Positions 1 to 6,916 of a stretch of DNA of 8,375 nucleotides are shown here, one piece after another. Below the pieces are notes generated by a model. The model did no database searches and had not been told where the DNA came from. It saw only the letters and a program-made list of their open reading frames with translations. Numbering within the stretch: the stretch's first letter is position 1; every line of letters begins with the position of its first letter. The stretch is from Hydrogenophaga sp. (GTDB lineage Bacteria; Pseudomonadota; Gammaproteobacteria; Burkholderiales; Burkholderiaceae_C). Location: contig JALOSN010000352.1 in the NCBI GenBank assembly GCA_025458415.1, forward strand, positions 1 through 8,375, read 5' to 3'. A program made the translations under genes and the position numbers.

Positions 1-22
1 CGCGCCCGAGGCGGACATCCAC

Positions 23-1276
23 ATGGCTGAAATCAAGAACTACACCCTGAACTTCGGTCCGCAGCACCCGGCGGCCCACGGCGTGCTGCGCCTGGTGCTG
101 GAGCTGGACGGCGAGGTCGTGCAACGCGCCGATCCGCACATCGGGTTGTTGCACCGTGCCACCGAGAAGCTGGCCGAGCACAAGACCTTCATCCAGTCCC
201 TGCCCTACATGGACCGGCTGGACTATGTGTCCATGATGTGCAACGAACACGCCTACTGCCTGGCCATCGAGAAGCTGCTGGGCATCGAGGTGCCGATCCG
301 CGCGCAGTACATCCGTGTGATGTTCAGCGAGATCACCCGCCTGCTCAACCACCTGATGTGGCTGGGCTCGCACGGCAACGACTGCGGCAGTTCGACCATC
401 CTGATCTATGCCTTCCGCGAACGCGAAGACCTGTTCGACATGTACGAGGCGGTCTCGGGTGCCCGGATGCACGCGGCCTACTTCCGTCCGGGCGGTGTCT
501 ACCGCGACCTGCCGGACAGCATGCCGCAGTACAAGCACAGCAAGATCCGCAATGCGCGTGCGATGGAGGAGATGAACAGGAACCGCCAGGGCTCCCTGCT
601 GGACTTCATCGACGACTTCACACAGCGTTTCCCCAGGTACCTGGAGGAATACCACACGCTGCTGACCGACAACCGCATCTGGAAGCAGCGCACCGTGGGC
701 ATCGGGGTGGTCCCGCCCGAGCGTGCCCTCAACCTGGGCATGACGGGTCCCATGCTGCGCGGCTCGGGGATTGCGTGGGACCTGCGCAAGAAGCAGCCGT
801 ACGATGTCTATGACCGGCTGGATTTCGACATCCCTGTCGGCAGGACCGGTGACACCTACGACCGCTACCTTGTCCGCATGGAAGAGATGAAGCAGTCCAA
901 CCGCATCATCCAGCAGTGCGTGCAGTGGCTCAGGGCCAACCCGGGCCCGGTCATCACCGACAACCACAAGGTCGCCCCACCGTCGCGTGAGGCCATGAAG
1001 TCAAGCATGGAAGAGCTGATCCACCATTTCAAGCTCTTCACCGAAGGTTTCCACGTGCCCGAAGGCGAGGCTTATGCCGCTGTCGAGCACCCCAAGGGCG
1101 AGTTCGGCATCTATCTCGTCAGCGATGGTGCCAACAAACCTTACCGCCTGAAGATCCGGGCGCCCGGTTTTGCCCACCTGGCCACGCTGGACGAGATGGC
1201 CCGCGGTCACATGCTGGCCGACGCCGTGGCCATCATCGGCACCATGGACATCGTTTTCGGAGAGATCGACCGATGA
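23..1276 (+). CDS. nuoD: NADH-quinone oxidoreductase subunit D (NuoD, 49 kDa subunit)
   Basis: NuoD is a peripheral-arm subunit of complex I on the cytoplasmic face. With NuoB and NuoH it forms the quinone-reduction chamber, and it descends from the [NiFe]-hydrogenase large subunit but has no metal site. The 417-residue product is full length for betaproteobacteria. It opens with the family motif NFGPQHPAAHGVLRL (residues 10-24) and ends with the conserved DAVAIIGTMDIVFGEIDR. His19, Tyr68 (in LDYVSMMCNEHAY) and Asp120 have the same spacing (49 and 52 residues) as His59/Tyr108/Asp160 of bovine 49 kDa and His38/Tyr87/Asp139 of Thermus Nqo4, so the quinone-site residues are present. Residues 115-125 read GSHGNDCGSST where many homologues have a THALDIGA-like stretch; I take this as a lineage variant. 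The ATG at 23 gives the conserved N-terminus. A weak GAGG lies 11 bases upstream. The stop overlaps the nuoE start by four bases. Confidence 0.97.
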   Translation: MAEIKNYTLNFGPQHPAAHGVLRLVLELDGEVVQRADPHIGLLHRATEKLAEHKTFIQSLPYMDRLDYVSMMCNEHAYCLAIEKLLGIEVPIRAQYIRVMFSEITRLLNHLMWLGSHGNDCGSSTILIYAFREREDLFDMYEAVSGARMHAAYFRPGGVYRDLPDSMPQYKHSKIRNARAMEEMNRNRQGSLLDFIDDFTQRFPRYLEEYHTLLTDNRIWKQRTVGIGVVPPERALNLGMTGPMLRGSGIAWDLRKKQPYDVYDRLDFDIPVGRTGDTYDRYLVRMEEMKQSNRIIQQCVQWLRANPGPVITDNHKVAPPSREAMKSSMEELIHHFKLFTEGFHVPEGEAYAAVEHPKGEFGIYLVSDGANKPYRLKIRAPGFAHLATLDEMARGHMLADAVAIIGTMDIVFGEIDR

Positions 1277-1806
1277 GTCAAGCCTCCCCTTCCACCGGGC
1301 CTGTGAAGCCCATGGCGTTGTCGGACGCCACGCGAACCCGTTTTGCGCGCGAGGTTGCCAAGTACCCCAGCGAGCAGGCGCAGTCGGCCGTCATGGCCTG
1401 CCTGTCCATCGTGCAGCATGAGCAGGGCTGGGTCAGCCGAGAGGCCGAGCTGGCGGTGGCCGACTACCTGGGCATGGCGCCCATGGCGGTGCACGAGGTC
1501 ACCACCTTCTACAACATGTACAACCAGCAGCCGGTGGGCAAGTACAAGCTCAACGTCTGCACCAACCTGCCGTGCCAGCTGCGCGGCGGCAACGAGGCGC
1601 TGGCCCACCTGGCCCGAAAGCTCGGTGTCGAGATGGGTGGCACCACGGCTGATGGCATGTTCACGCTGCAGCAATGCGAGTGCCTGGGCGCCTGCGCCGA
1701 TGCCCCGGTGATGCTGGTCAATGACCGCAACATGTGCAGCTTCATGAGCCACGACAAGCTGGACCAGCTGGTCGACGGCCTCAAGGCCGCGGAGGGTCAG
1801 GCATGA
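1273..1806 (+). CDS. nuoE: NADH-quinone oxidoreductase subunit E (NuoE, 24 kDa subunit)
   Basis: NuoE is the small thioredoxin-fold subunit of the NADH dehydrogenase module. It holds the off-pathway [2Fe-2S] cluster N1a next to the FMN in NuoF. The 177-residue product has an N-terminal helical bundle (about 20-85, including VHEVTTFYNMYNQQPVGK) followed by the ferredoxin-like domain. The four cluster ligands fit as Cys96 and Cys101 (NVCTNLPC, Cx4C) and Cys137 and Cys141 (ECLGAC, Cx3C). An extra cysteine at 135 in QQCECLGAC is probably not a ligand. The first 15 or so residues are low in conservation, as usual in this family. The start at 1273 forms an ATGA overlap with the nuoD stop and has GGAGAG at 1259-1264, about 8 bases upstream, suggesting coupling to nuoD. 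The stop in turn overlaps the nuoF start. No defect is visible. Confidence 0.97.
   Translation: MSQASPSTGPVKPMALSDATRTRFAREVAKYPSEQAQSAVMACLSIVQHEQGWVSREAELAVADYLGMAPMAVHEVTTFYNMYNQQPVGKYKLNVCTNLPCQLRGGNEALAHLARKLGVEMGGTTADGMFTLQQCECLGACADAPVMLVNDRNMCSFMSHDKLDQLVDGLKAAEGQA
1791..1795 (+). promoter_or_regulatory. Ribosome binding site of nuoF
   Basis: GGAGG lies inside the 3' end of nuoE, seven bases before the ATG at 1803. It decides the nuoF start. An in-frame ATG at 1734 would add 23 residues read from within nuoE that do not resemble NuoF, whereas 1803 gives the expected MNAQQVISQF N-terminus and an ATGA overlap with the nuoE stop. Confidence 0.8.
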
Positions 1807-3055
1807 ACGCACAGCAGGTGATTTCGCAGTTCCGCGCCACCGGCGTGCAGACCTGCTTCCACGACCGCCATATCGATCCGCAGATCTACGCCGGATTGAA
1901 CGGCAACAACTGGTCGCTCAAGGACTACGAGGCGCGCGGTGGCTACCAGGCGCTGCGCCGCATCCTTGGCCAGGACGGCGGCCCCGGCATGACACAGGAC
2001 GAGGTGATCGCGGCGGTCAAGGAGTCGGCGCTGCGCGGACGCGGAGGCGCCGGTTTTCCGACCGGCCTGAAATGGAGCTTCATGCCGCGCCAGTTCCCGG
2101 GCCAGAAGTACCTGGTATGCAACTCCGACGAGGGCGAACCCGGCACCTGCAAGGACCGCGACATCCTGATGTACAACCCGCACATCGTCATCGAAGGCAT
2201 GGCGATCGCGGCTTACGCCATGGGCATCAGCGTCGGCTACAACTACATCCACGGCGAGATCTTCGAGGTCTACGAGCGTTTCGAAGCTGCGCTGGAAGAA
2301 GCCCGTGCTGCGGGTTTGCTGGGCCAGGGCATCCTCGGTTCGAACTTCTCGTTCCAGCTGCATGCCTTCCACGGCTTCGGCGCCTACATCTGCGGCGAAG
2401 AGACCGCGCTGCTCGAATCGCTCGAGGGCAAGAAAGGCCAGCCCCGGTTCAAGCCGCCGTTTCCGGCCAGCTTTGGCCTGTATGGCAAGCCGACCACCAT
2501 CAACAACACCGAGACCTTTGCCGCGGTGCCCTGGATCATCCGCAACGGTGGTCAGGCCTACCTGGAAGTGGGCAAGCCGAACAACGGTGGCACGAAGATC
2601 TATTCCGTCAGCGGCGATGTGAACCTGCCGGGCAACTACGAGGTGCCCATGGGCACCCCGTTCGCCAAGCTGCTCGAACTGGCCGGGGGCGTGCGCACCG
2701 GCCGCCAGCTCAAGGCCGTGATCCCTGGCGGGTCGTCGGCGCCCGTGCTGCCGGCCCACATCATGATGGCATGCACCATGGACTACGACTCGATCTCCAA
2801 GGCGGGGTCGATGCTGGGTTCGGGCGCGGTCATCGTCATGGACGACAGCCGCTGCATGGTCGAGTCGCTCAAGCGCCTGTCCTATTTCTACATGCACGAG
2901 TCCTGCGGCCAGTGCACCCCGTGGCGGGCAACATCATGGGCCGCACCATCTGTGCGCTGGGTGACGCAGCGGCCATGCCGGTGCGCGCCATGCTCAAGCA
3001 TTTCCGGCATGAGTTCGCGGCCATGATCAAGGCCGACACCGCAGCCTCCGTCTGA
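1803..3055 (+). pseudogene. nuoF: NADH-quinone oxidoreductase subunit F (NuoF, 51 kDa), frameshifted by an internal deletion
   Basis: NuoF oxidises NADH with bound FMN and passes electrons to [4Fe-4S] cluster N3. From the ATG at 1803 the frame is a normal NuoF through Pro373. It includes the glycine-rich nucleotide/FMN motif RGRGGAGFPTGLKW (78-91), NSDEGEPGTCKDRD (107-120), GAYICGEETALLESLEG (193-209) and YFYMHESCGQCTP (361-373), with N3 ligands Cys368 and Cys371. At codon 374 (2922-2924) the expected third ligand Cys is Trp. The frame then gives 34 unrelated residues and stops at 3024-3026, for a product of 407 residues. The true C-terminus resumes in another frame from 2921: VAGNIMGRTICALGD and on to ADTAASV, stop 3053-3055, with the fourth Cys codon at 2951-2953. 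The missing block corresponds to about 30 residues (starting CREGTGWLW in relatives). Restoring it gives about 447 residues, a normal length. The truncated product should lack a complete N3 site. It may be a real lesion or a sequence error. Confidence 0.93.
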
Positions 3056-3069
3056 TATCGGAACACGTC

Positions 3070-5214
3070 ATGGTTGAAATCGAACTCGACGGCCAGAAGG
3101 TCGAAGTGCCCGCCGGCAGCATGGTGATGCATGCCGCGGAAAAGGCCGGTACCTACATCCCCCACTTCTGCTACCACAAAAAGCTGTCCATTGCGGCCAA
3201 CTGCCGTATGTGTCTGGTCGACGTGGAAAAGGCCCCCAAGCCCATGCCGGCCTGCGCCACGCCCGTGACCCAGGGCATGATCGTGCGCACCAAGAGCGAC
3301 AAGGCGATCAAGGCGCAACAGTCGGTGATGGAGTTCCTGCTCATCAATCATCCGCTGGACTGCCCGATCTGCGACCAGGGGGGTGAGTGCCAGTTGCAGG
3401 ACCTGGCGGTCGGCTACGGAGGCGGTGCCTCGCGCTACCAGGAAGAAAAGCGTGTGGTGTTCCACAAGAACGTGGGCCCGCTGATTTCCATGGAGGAGAT
3501 GAGCCGCTGCATCCACTGCACCCGTTGCGTGCGCTTCGGCCAGGAGGTCGCGGGCGTCATGGAGCTGGGCATGTCGCACCGCGGCGAACACGCCGAGATC
3601 GAGTCCTTTGTCGGTGCTTCAGTGGATTCCGAGCTGTCGGGCAACATGATCGACATCTGTCCCGTGGGCGCACTCACCAGCAAGCCCTTCCGTTACCAGG
3701 CGCGCACCTGGGAACTCTCGCGACGCAAGAGCGTCAGCCCGCACGACTCCACCGGTGCCAACCTGATCGTCCAGGTCAAGAACCACCGCGTCATGCGCGT
3801 GGTGCCACTGGAGAACGAGGCCGTCAATGAGTGCTGGATCGCCGATCGCGACCGATTCTCCTATGAGGCCCTCAACAGTGACGAGCGCCTGACCCAGCCC
3901 ATGCTCAAGCAGGGCGGCGAGTGGAAGACCGTCGACTGGCAGACCGCGCTTGAATACGTGGCCAACGGACTCCGGCAGGTCAAGGCGGAACACGGCGCCA
4001 GGACCATCGGTCTGCTGGCCAGCCCCCACAGCTCGGTGGAAGAACTGTTCCTGGCCGGTGCGCTGGTCCGCAGCCTGGGCAGCGAGAACATCGACAGCCG
4101 CCTGCGCCACACCGCGTTCGACAATGCGCTGTCCGGTGGCAAGGCTCGCTGGCTGGGCAGGTCGGTGGCCTCGCTGTCGACCCTGCAGCGGGTGCTGGTG
4201 GTGGGTTCCAGCCTGCGCAAGGACCACCCGCTGTTCGCCCAGCGCATCCGCCAGTCTGTGCGCCACGGCGGCCAGCTGTTCCGCATTACCGACCGCAGCG
4301 AGGACTGGGCCATGCCGCTGGCCGGTTCGGTGCAGGCCGATGCCAGCGTCTGGGTTTCAGCCCTGGCTGGCGTGGCGGCCGCGGTTGCAGCCGAAACCGG
4401 GGTACAGACCCCGGTGGCCGGCGAGGTCAACGACGCCAACCGGGCCATCGCGCGCGCCTTGCTCGGTGGTGAACACAAAGCCATCCTGCTGGGCAACGCG
4501 GCCGCTCACCACGAGAAGGCGTCGAGCCTGCTGAGTGTGGCCAACTGGATTGGCCAGCAGACCGGTGCCACGGTGGGGTACCTCACCGAAGCGGCCAACA
4601 CGGTCGGTGCCCAGCTGGTGGGGGCGCTGCCGGGCCCGGGTGGATTGACAGCATCGGCCATGCTGGGTGGTGCACTCAAGGCAGCCATCCTGCTCAACAC
4701 CGAGCCCGCTCACGACAGCGCAGCCGGTGCGTCGGGGCTGCAGGGAGCGGGCATGGTCGTCACGCTCAGTCCCTTCAAGGCCAACATGGACATCAGCGAC
4801 GTCCTGCTGCCCATCGCGCCGTTCACCGAGACCTCGGGTTCCTTCGTCAACGCCGAAGGGCGGTTGCAGGGTTTCCATGCGGTGGTTCGTCCGCTGGGTG
4901 AAACGCGCCCCGGCTGGAAGGTGCTGCGGGTGCTGGGCAACCTGCTCGGTCTGCCCGGTTTCGACGCCGAATCGTCGCAGGTGGTGCTGTCCAGTGCCTT
5001 GCCCGGTGTGGCCTCCGGCGAGCTGGTCGATGCCACCCGGCTTTCCAATGCGGACGCCGGTGTGGGTCCGGCCGGTGCCGACCTCACGCCGGCGCGGGTG
5101 CTTCCCTGCGTGTCCGCGATCTACCAGCTGGACGGGCTGGTGCGGCGTGCGCCGGCGCTGCAGCAGACGCGCGACGCTCAGGTGGCGCTGGACAGCGAAG
5201 GAGCGAACGCATGA
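3070..5214 (+). CDS. nuoG: NADH-quinone oxidoreductase subunit G (NuoG, 75 kDa subunit)
   Basis: NuoG is the largest peripheral subunit and carries the Fe-S chain that takes electrons from NuoF toward NuoI. In the 714-residue product the N-terminal ferredoxin-like domain binds [2Fe-2S] N1b through Cys34, Cys45, Cys48 and Cys62. The His-Cys motif HPLDCPICDQGGEC gives His94, Cys98, Cys101 and Cys107 for N5. Cys147, Cys150, Cys153 and Cys197 (CIHCTRC and IDICPVG) give N4. The remainder, from about 215, is the molybdopterin-oxidoreductase-like domain without cofactor residues. The CxxCxxxC set for the extra cluster N7 of E. coli and Thermus is absent (the region reads RRKSVSPHDSTGANL), as expected for this lineage. 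The ATG at 3070 gives MVEIELDGQKVEV. Only a weak GGAA precedes it (3060-3063), 14 bases after the nuoF stop at 3055. The C-terminal 60 or so residues are poorly conserved. The stop overlaps nuoH. No defect is visible. Confidence 0.97.
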   Translation: MVEIELDGQKVEVPAGSMVMHAAEKAGTYIPHFCYHKKLSIAANCRMCLVDVEKAPKPMPACATPVTQGMIVRTKSDKAIKAQQSVMEFLLINHPLDCPICDQGGECQLQDLAVGYGGGASRYQEEKRVVFHKNVGPLISMEEMSRCIHCTRCVRFGQEVAGVMELGMSHRGEHAEIESFVGASVDSELSGNMIDICPVGALTSKPFRYQARTWELSRRKSVSPHDSTGANLIVQVKNHRVMRVVPLENEAVNECWIADRDRFSYEALNSDERLTQPMLKQGGEWKTVDWQTALEYVANGLRQVKAEHGARTIGLLASPHSSVEELFLAGALVRSLGSENIDSRLRHTAFDNALSGGKARWLGRSVASLSTLQRVLVVGSSLRKDHPLFAQRIRQSVRHGGQLFRITDRSEDWAMPLAGSVQADASVWVSALAGVAAAVAAETGVQTPVAGEVNDANRAIARALLGGEHKAILLGNAAAHHEKASSLLSVANWIGQQTGATVGYLTEAANTVGAQLVGALPGPGGLTASAMLGGALKAAILLNTEPAHDSAAGASGLQGAGMVVTLSPFKANMDISDVLLPIAPFTETSGSFVNAEGRLQGFHAVVRPLGETRPGWKVLRVLGNLLGLPGFDAESSQVVLSSALPGVASGELVDATRLSNADAGVGPAGADLTPARVLPCVSAIYQLDGLVRRAPALQQTRDAQVALDSEGANA
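5198..5203 (+). promoter_or_regulatory. Ribosome binding site of nuoH
   Basis: AAGGAG lies at the 3' end of nuoG, seven bases before the nuoH ATG at 5211. It supports that start, whose ATGA overlaps the nuoG stop codon. A second ATG at 5218 is out of frame. Confidence 0.75.
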
Positions 5215-6350
5215 TTGATGCCTTCTACAACGGCGGTCTGGGCCTGATCAATGCCGCGTGGTGGACCACTGCCGCCTGGCCCGTCATCTGGGGCCTGATC
5301 AAGATCGTGGCGGTGCTGGCACCGCTGATGGGTGCCGTGGCCTACCTCACGCTCTGGGAGCGCAAGCTGCTGGGTTTCATGCAGGTGCGCATCGGTCCGA
5401 ACCGCGTGGGCCCCTTCGGTCTGCTGCAACCCATCGCGGATGCGGTCAAGCTGCTGACCAAGGAACTGATCAACCCCACAGCCGCCAGCCGCGGGCTGTT
5501 CCGCCTGGGTCCGATCATGGCGATCATGCCGGCCCTGGCCGCCTGGGTGGCCGTTCCCTTCGGACCCGAGGCCGTGATCGCGAACGTGAACGCCGGTCTG
5601 CTGGTCATTCTGGCCATCACCTCGATCGAAGTGTACGGCGTGATCATCGCCGGCTGGGCGTCGATTCTGGCCATCACCTCGATCGAAGTGTACGGCGTGA
5701 TCATCGCCGGCTGGGCGTCGAACTCGAAGTACGCTTTCCTGGGCGCCTTGCGCGCATCGGCGCAGATGGTGAGCTACGAGATCGCGATCGGCTTCTGCTT
5801 CCTGGTGGTGGTCATGACCGCCGGCAGCCTGCATCTGGGCGAGATCGTCGCTTCGCAGGCGAGGGGCATGGGCGCCGACATGGGTCTGAACTTCCTGTCC
5901 TGGAACTGGCTGCCCCTGTTGCCCATCTTTCTGGTCTACCTGATCTCCGGCGTGGCCGAAACCAACCGACACCCCTTCGACGTGGTCGAAGGCGAGGCCG
6001 AGATCGTGGCCGGTCACATGGTCGAGTATTCGGGCATGGGATTTGCCATCTTCTTCCTGGCCGAGTACGCGAGCATGTGGCTGGTGTCCATCCTGGCCGT
6101 GCTGATGTTTCTGGGGGGCTGGCTGCCACCGGTGGACAGCGCACTGTTCAACTGGATCCCGGGCTGGATCTGGCTGGGCATCAAGACCTTCTTCGTGGTG
6201 TCGCTGTTCATCTGGATCCGCGCCACCTTCCCGCGTTTCCGCTACGACCAGATCATGCGTCTGGGCTGGAAGATCTTCATCCCTGTGACCCTCATCTGGC
6301 TGCTGCTGGTCGGCGGTCTGATGCAGACCTCCTGGAACATCTGGAAGTGA
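5211..6350 (+). CDS. nuoH: NADH-quinone oxidoreductase subunit H (NuoH, ND1) with a 19-residue internal tandem duplication
   Basis: NuoH is the multi-helix membrane subunit that joins the peripheral and membrane arms and forms the entrance of the quinone cavity. Family signatures are present: LTLWERK (46-52), VRIGPNRVGPFGLLQPIADA (59-78), NSKYAFLGALRASAQMVSYE (171-190, with the conserved Glu190), VAETNRHPFDVVEGEAEIVAG (248-268) and RYDQIMRLGWK (344-354). The product is 379 residues; removing one copy of the repeat gives 360, a usual length. Residues 133-151 and 152-170 are identical copies of ILAITSIEVYGVIIAGWAS, encoded by a perfect 57-bp tandem repeat. Homologues have this segment once, directly before NSKYA. 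It belongs to a transmembrane helix near the middle of the protein, so the insert could add a membrane span or loop out. Either would probably disturb the fold. The reading frame is otherwise intact. Confidence 0.96.
   Translation: MIDAFYNGGLGLINAAWWTTAAWPVIWGLIKIVAVLAPLMGAVAYLTLWERKLLGFMQVRIGPNRVGPFGLLQPIADAVKLLTKELINPTAASRGLFRLGPIMAIMPALAAWVAVPFGPEAVIANVNAGLLVILAITSIEVYGVIIAGWASILAITSIEVYGVIIAGWASNSKYAFLGALRASAQMVSYEIAIGFCFLVVVMTAGSLHLGEIVASQARGMGADMGLNFLSWNWLPLLPIFLVYLISGVAETNRHPFDVVEGEAEIVAGHMVEYSGMGFAIFFLAEYASMWLVSILAVLMFLGGWLPPVDSALFNWIPGWIWLGIKTFFVVSLFIWIRATFPRFRYDQIMRLGWKIFIPVTLIWLLLVGGLMQTSWNIWK
5607..5720 (+). repeat. Perfect 57-bp direct tandem duplication inside nuoH
   Basis: Copy 1 is 5607-5663 and copy 2 is 5664-5720, each starting ATTCTGGCCATCACCTCGAT and ending CGGCTGGGCGTCG. 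I compared them base by base and see no difference. Identity continues for one base after copy 2 (A at 5721 matches A at 5664) and stops at once on the left (C5606 versus G5663), so the boundaries carry almost no microhomology. The unit starts on a codon boundary and is 19 codons long, so the frame is kept. Perfect identity implies a very recent event or an artefact of assembly. Confidence 0.97.
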
Positions 6351-6352
6351 GG
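6349..6352 (+). promoter_or_regulatory. Ribosome binding site of nuoI
   Basis: GAGG, overlapping the nuoH stop codon, lies five bases before ATG 6358 and eleven before the in-frame ATG 6364, so 6358 is preferred. The ATG at 6353 opens only ATG-CCA-TGA and is not a gene start. Confidence 0.55.
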
Positions 6353-6357
6353 ATGCC

Positions 6358-6873
6358 ATGAGCATGTCCCATACCGCCGTTGCTCCGTTCTCCCTGCGTG
6401 ACTTTTTCAAGAGCTTCCTGCTCGTCGAGTTGTTCAAGGGCATGGCCCTGACAGGCCGCTATGCCTTGCGCAGAAAGGTGACGGTTCAGTTCCCCGAAGA
6501 AAAGACGCCGCTGTCACCGCGCTTTCGGGGCCTGCATGCCCAGCGCCGCTACGAGAACGGCGAGGAACGCTGCATTGCCTGCAAACTCTGCGAAGCCGTC
6601 TGTCCCGCCATGGCCATCACCATCGAGGCCGGCGAACGCGAGGACGGGACGCGCCGCACCACCCGTTACGACATCGACCTGACCAAGTGCATCTTCTGCG
6701 GCTTCTGCGAAGAGGCCTGCCCGGTGGACGCGATCGTCGAGACCCACATCCTCGAATACCACGGCGAAAAGCGCGGCGACCTGTACTTCACCAAGGACAT
6801 GCTGCTGGCCGTGGGTGACCGCTACGAAAGCGAAATCGCGGCGGCCAAGGCGGCCGACGCCAAGTACCGCTGA
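6358..6873 (+). CDS. nuoI: NADH-quinone oxidoreductase subunit I (NuoI, TYKY subunit)
   Basis: NuoI is an 8Fe ferredoxin-type subunit at the base of the peripheral arm. It relays electrons from NuoG through [4Fe-4S] clusters N6a and N6b to NuoB. The 171-residue product has an N-terminal amphipathic helix (about 11-40, SLRDFFKSFLLVELFKGMAL) that lies along the membrane. The conserved FPEEKTPLSPRFRGLHAQRR (45-64) follows, then two classical motifs: Cys72/75/78 with Cys82 (CIACKLCEAVCP) and Cys111/114/117 with Cys121 (CIFCGFCEEACP). The C-terminus ETHILEYHGEKRGDLYFTK and AKAADAKYR is typical of Burkholderiales. All eight ligands are present and the length is normal. The gene begins seven bases after the nuoH stop. 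Met3 (6364) is an alternative start that would change only two residues. Confidence 0.97.
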   Translation: MSMSHTAVAPFSLRDFFKSFLLVELFKGMALTGRYALRRKVTVQFPEEKTPLSPRFRGLHAQRRYENGEERCIACKLCEAVCPAMAITIEAGEREDGTRRTTRYDIDLTKCIFCGFCEEACPVDAIVETHILEYHGEKRGDLYFTKDMLLAVGDRYESEIAAAKAADAKYR

Positions 6874-6916
6874 GCGCCCGCCGGACCCGCCGACCCACGC
6901 CACCGCACGGATTCCC

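Noticed and set aside
1..22. 3' end of nuoC
   Set aside because: nuoC is expected just upstream, but none of the three frames of these 22 bases gives a recognisable NuoC C-terminus, so I cannot support a partial gene here.
1734..1802. Upstream in-frame ATG that would extend NuoF by 23 residues
   Set aside because: The extra residues are read out of frame within nuoE and do not resemble a NuoF N-terminus. The ATG at 1803 has a good ribosome binding site.
1797..2897. Minus-strand open frame of 366 codons opposite nuoF
   Set aside because: It is antisense to a well conserved nuoF reading frame, has low-complexity His/Arg/Ala-rich composition and has no supporting start context.
2072..2920. Plus-strand alternative frame overlapping nuoF that continues to the stop at 3055
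   Set aside because: Upstream of 2921 it is an out-of-frame Arg/His/Pro-rich shadow. Only its last 44 codons (2921-3055) are real, as the displaced NuoF C-terminus, so it was not listed as a separate gene.
2910..2930. Programmed ribosomal frameshift to rescue nuoF
   Set aside because: There is no slippery heptamer or evident downstream structure. A one-base shift could not restore the roughly 30 missing conserved residues, including the N3 cysteine, so this is a deletion rather than recoding.
5178..6443. Long open frame on the minus strand (421 codons) opposite nuoH
   Set aside because: It is a shadow of nuoH in high-GC DNA. Its composition is rich in His, Gln, Asp and Arg with no recognisable family, and it merely repeats the nuoH duplication in antisense.
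6815..6916. Extended NuoJ start inside nuoI
   Set aside because: The 34 added residues are Arg/Pro-rich out-of-frame reading of nuoI. Family N-termini begin at the Met encoded at 6917.
6874..6916. Intergenic gap between nuoI and nuoJ as a promoter, terminator or small RNA
   Set aside because: At 43 bases it is too short and GC-rich. I see no inverted repeat with a T-run and no convincing -35/-10 pair.
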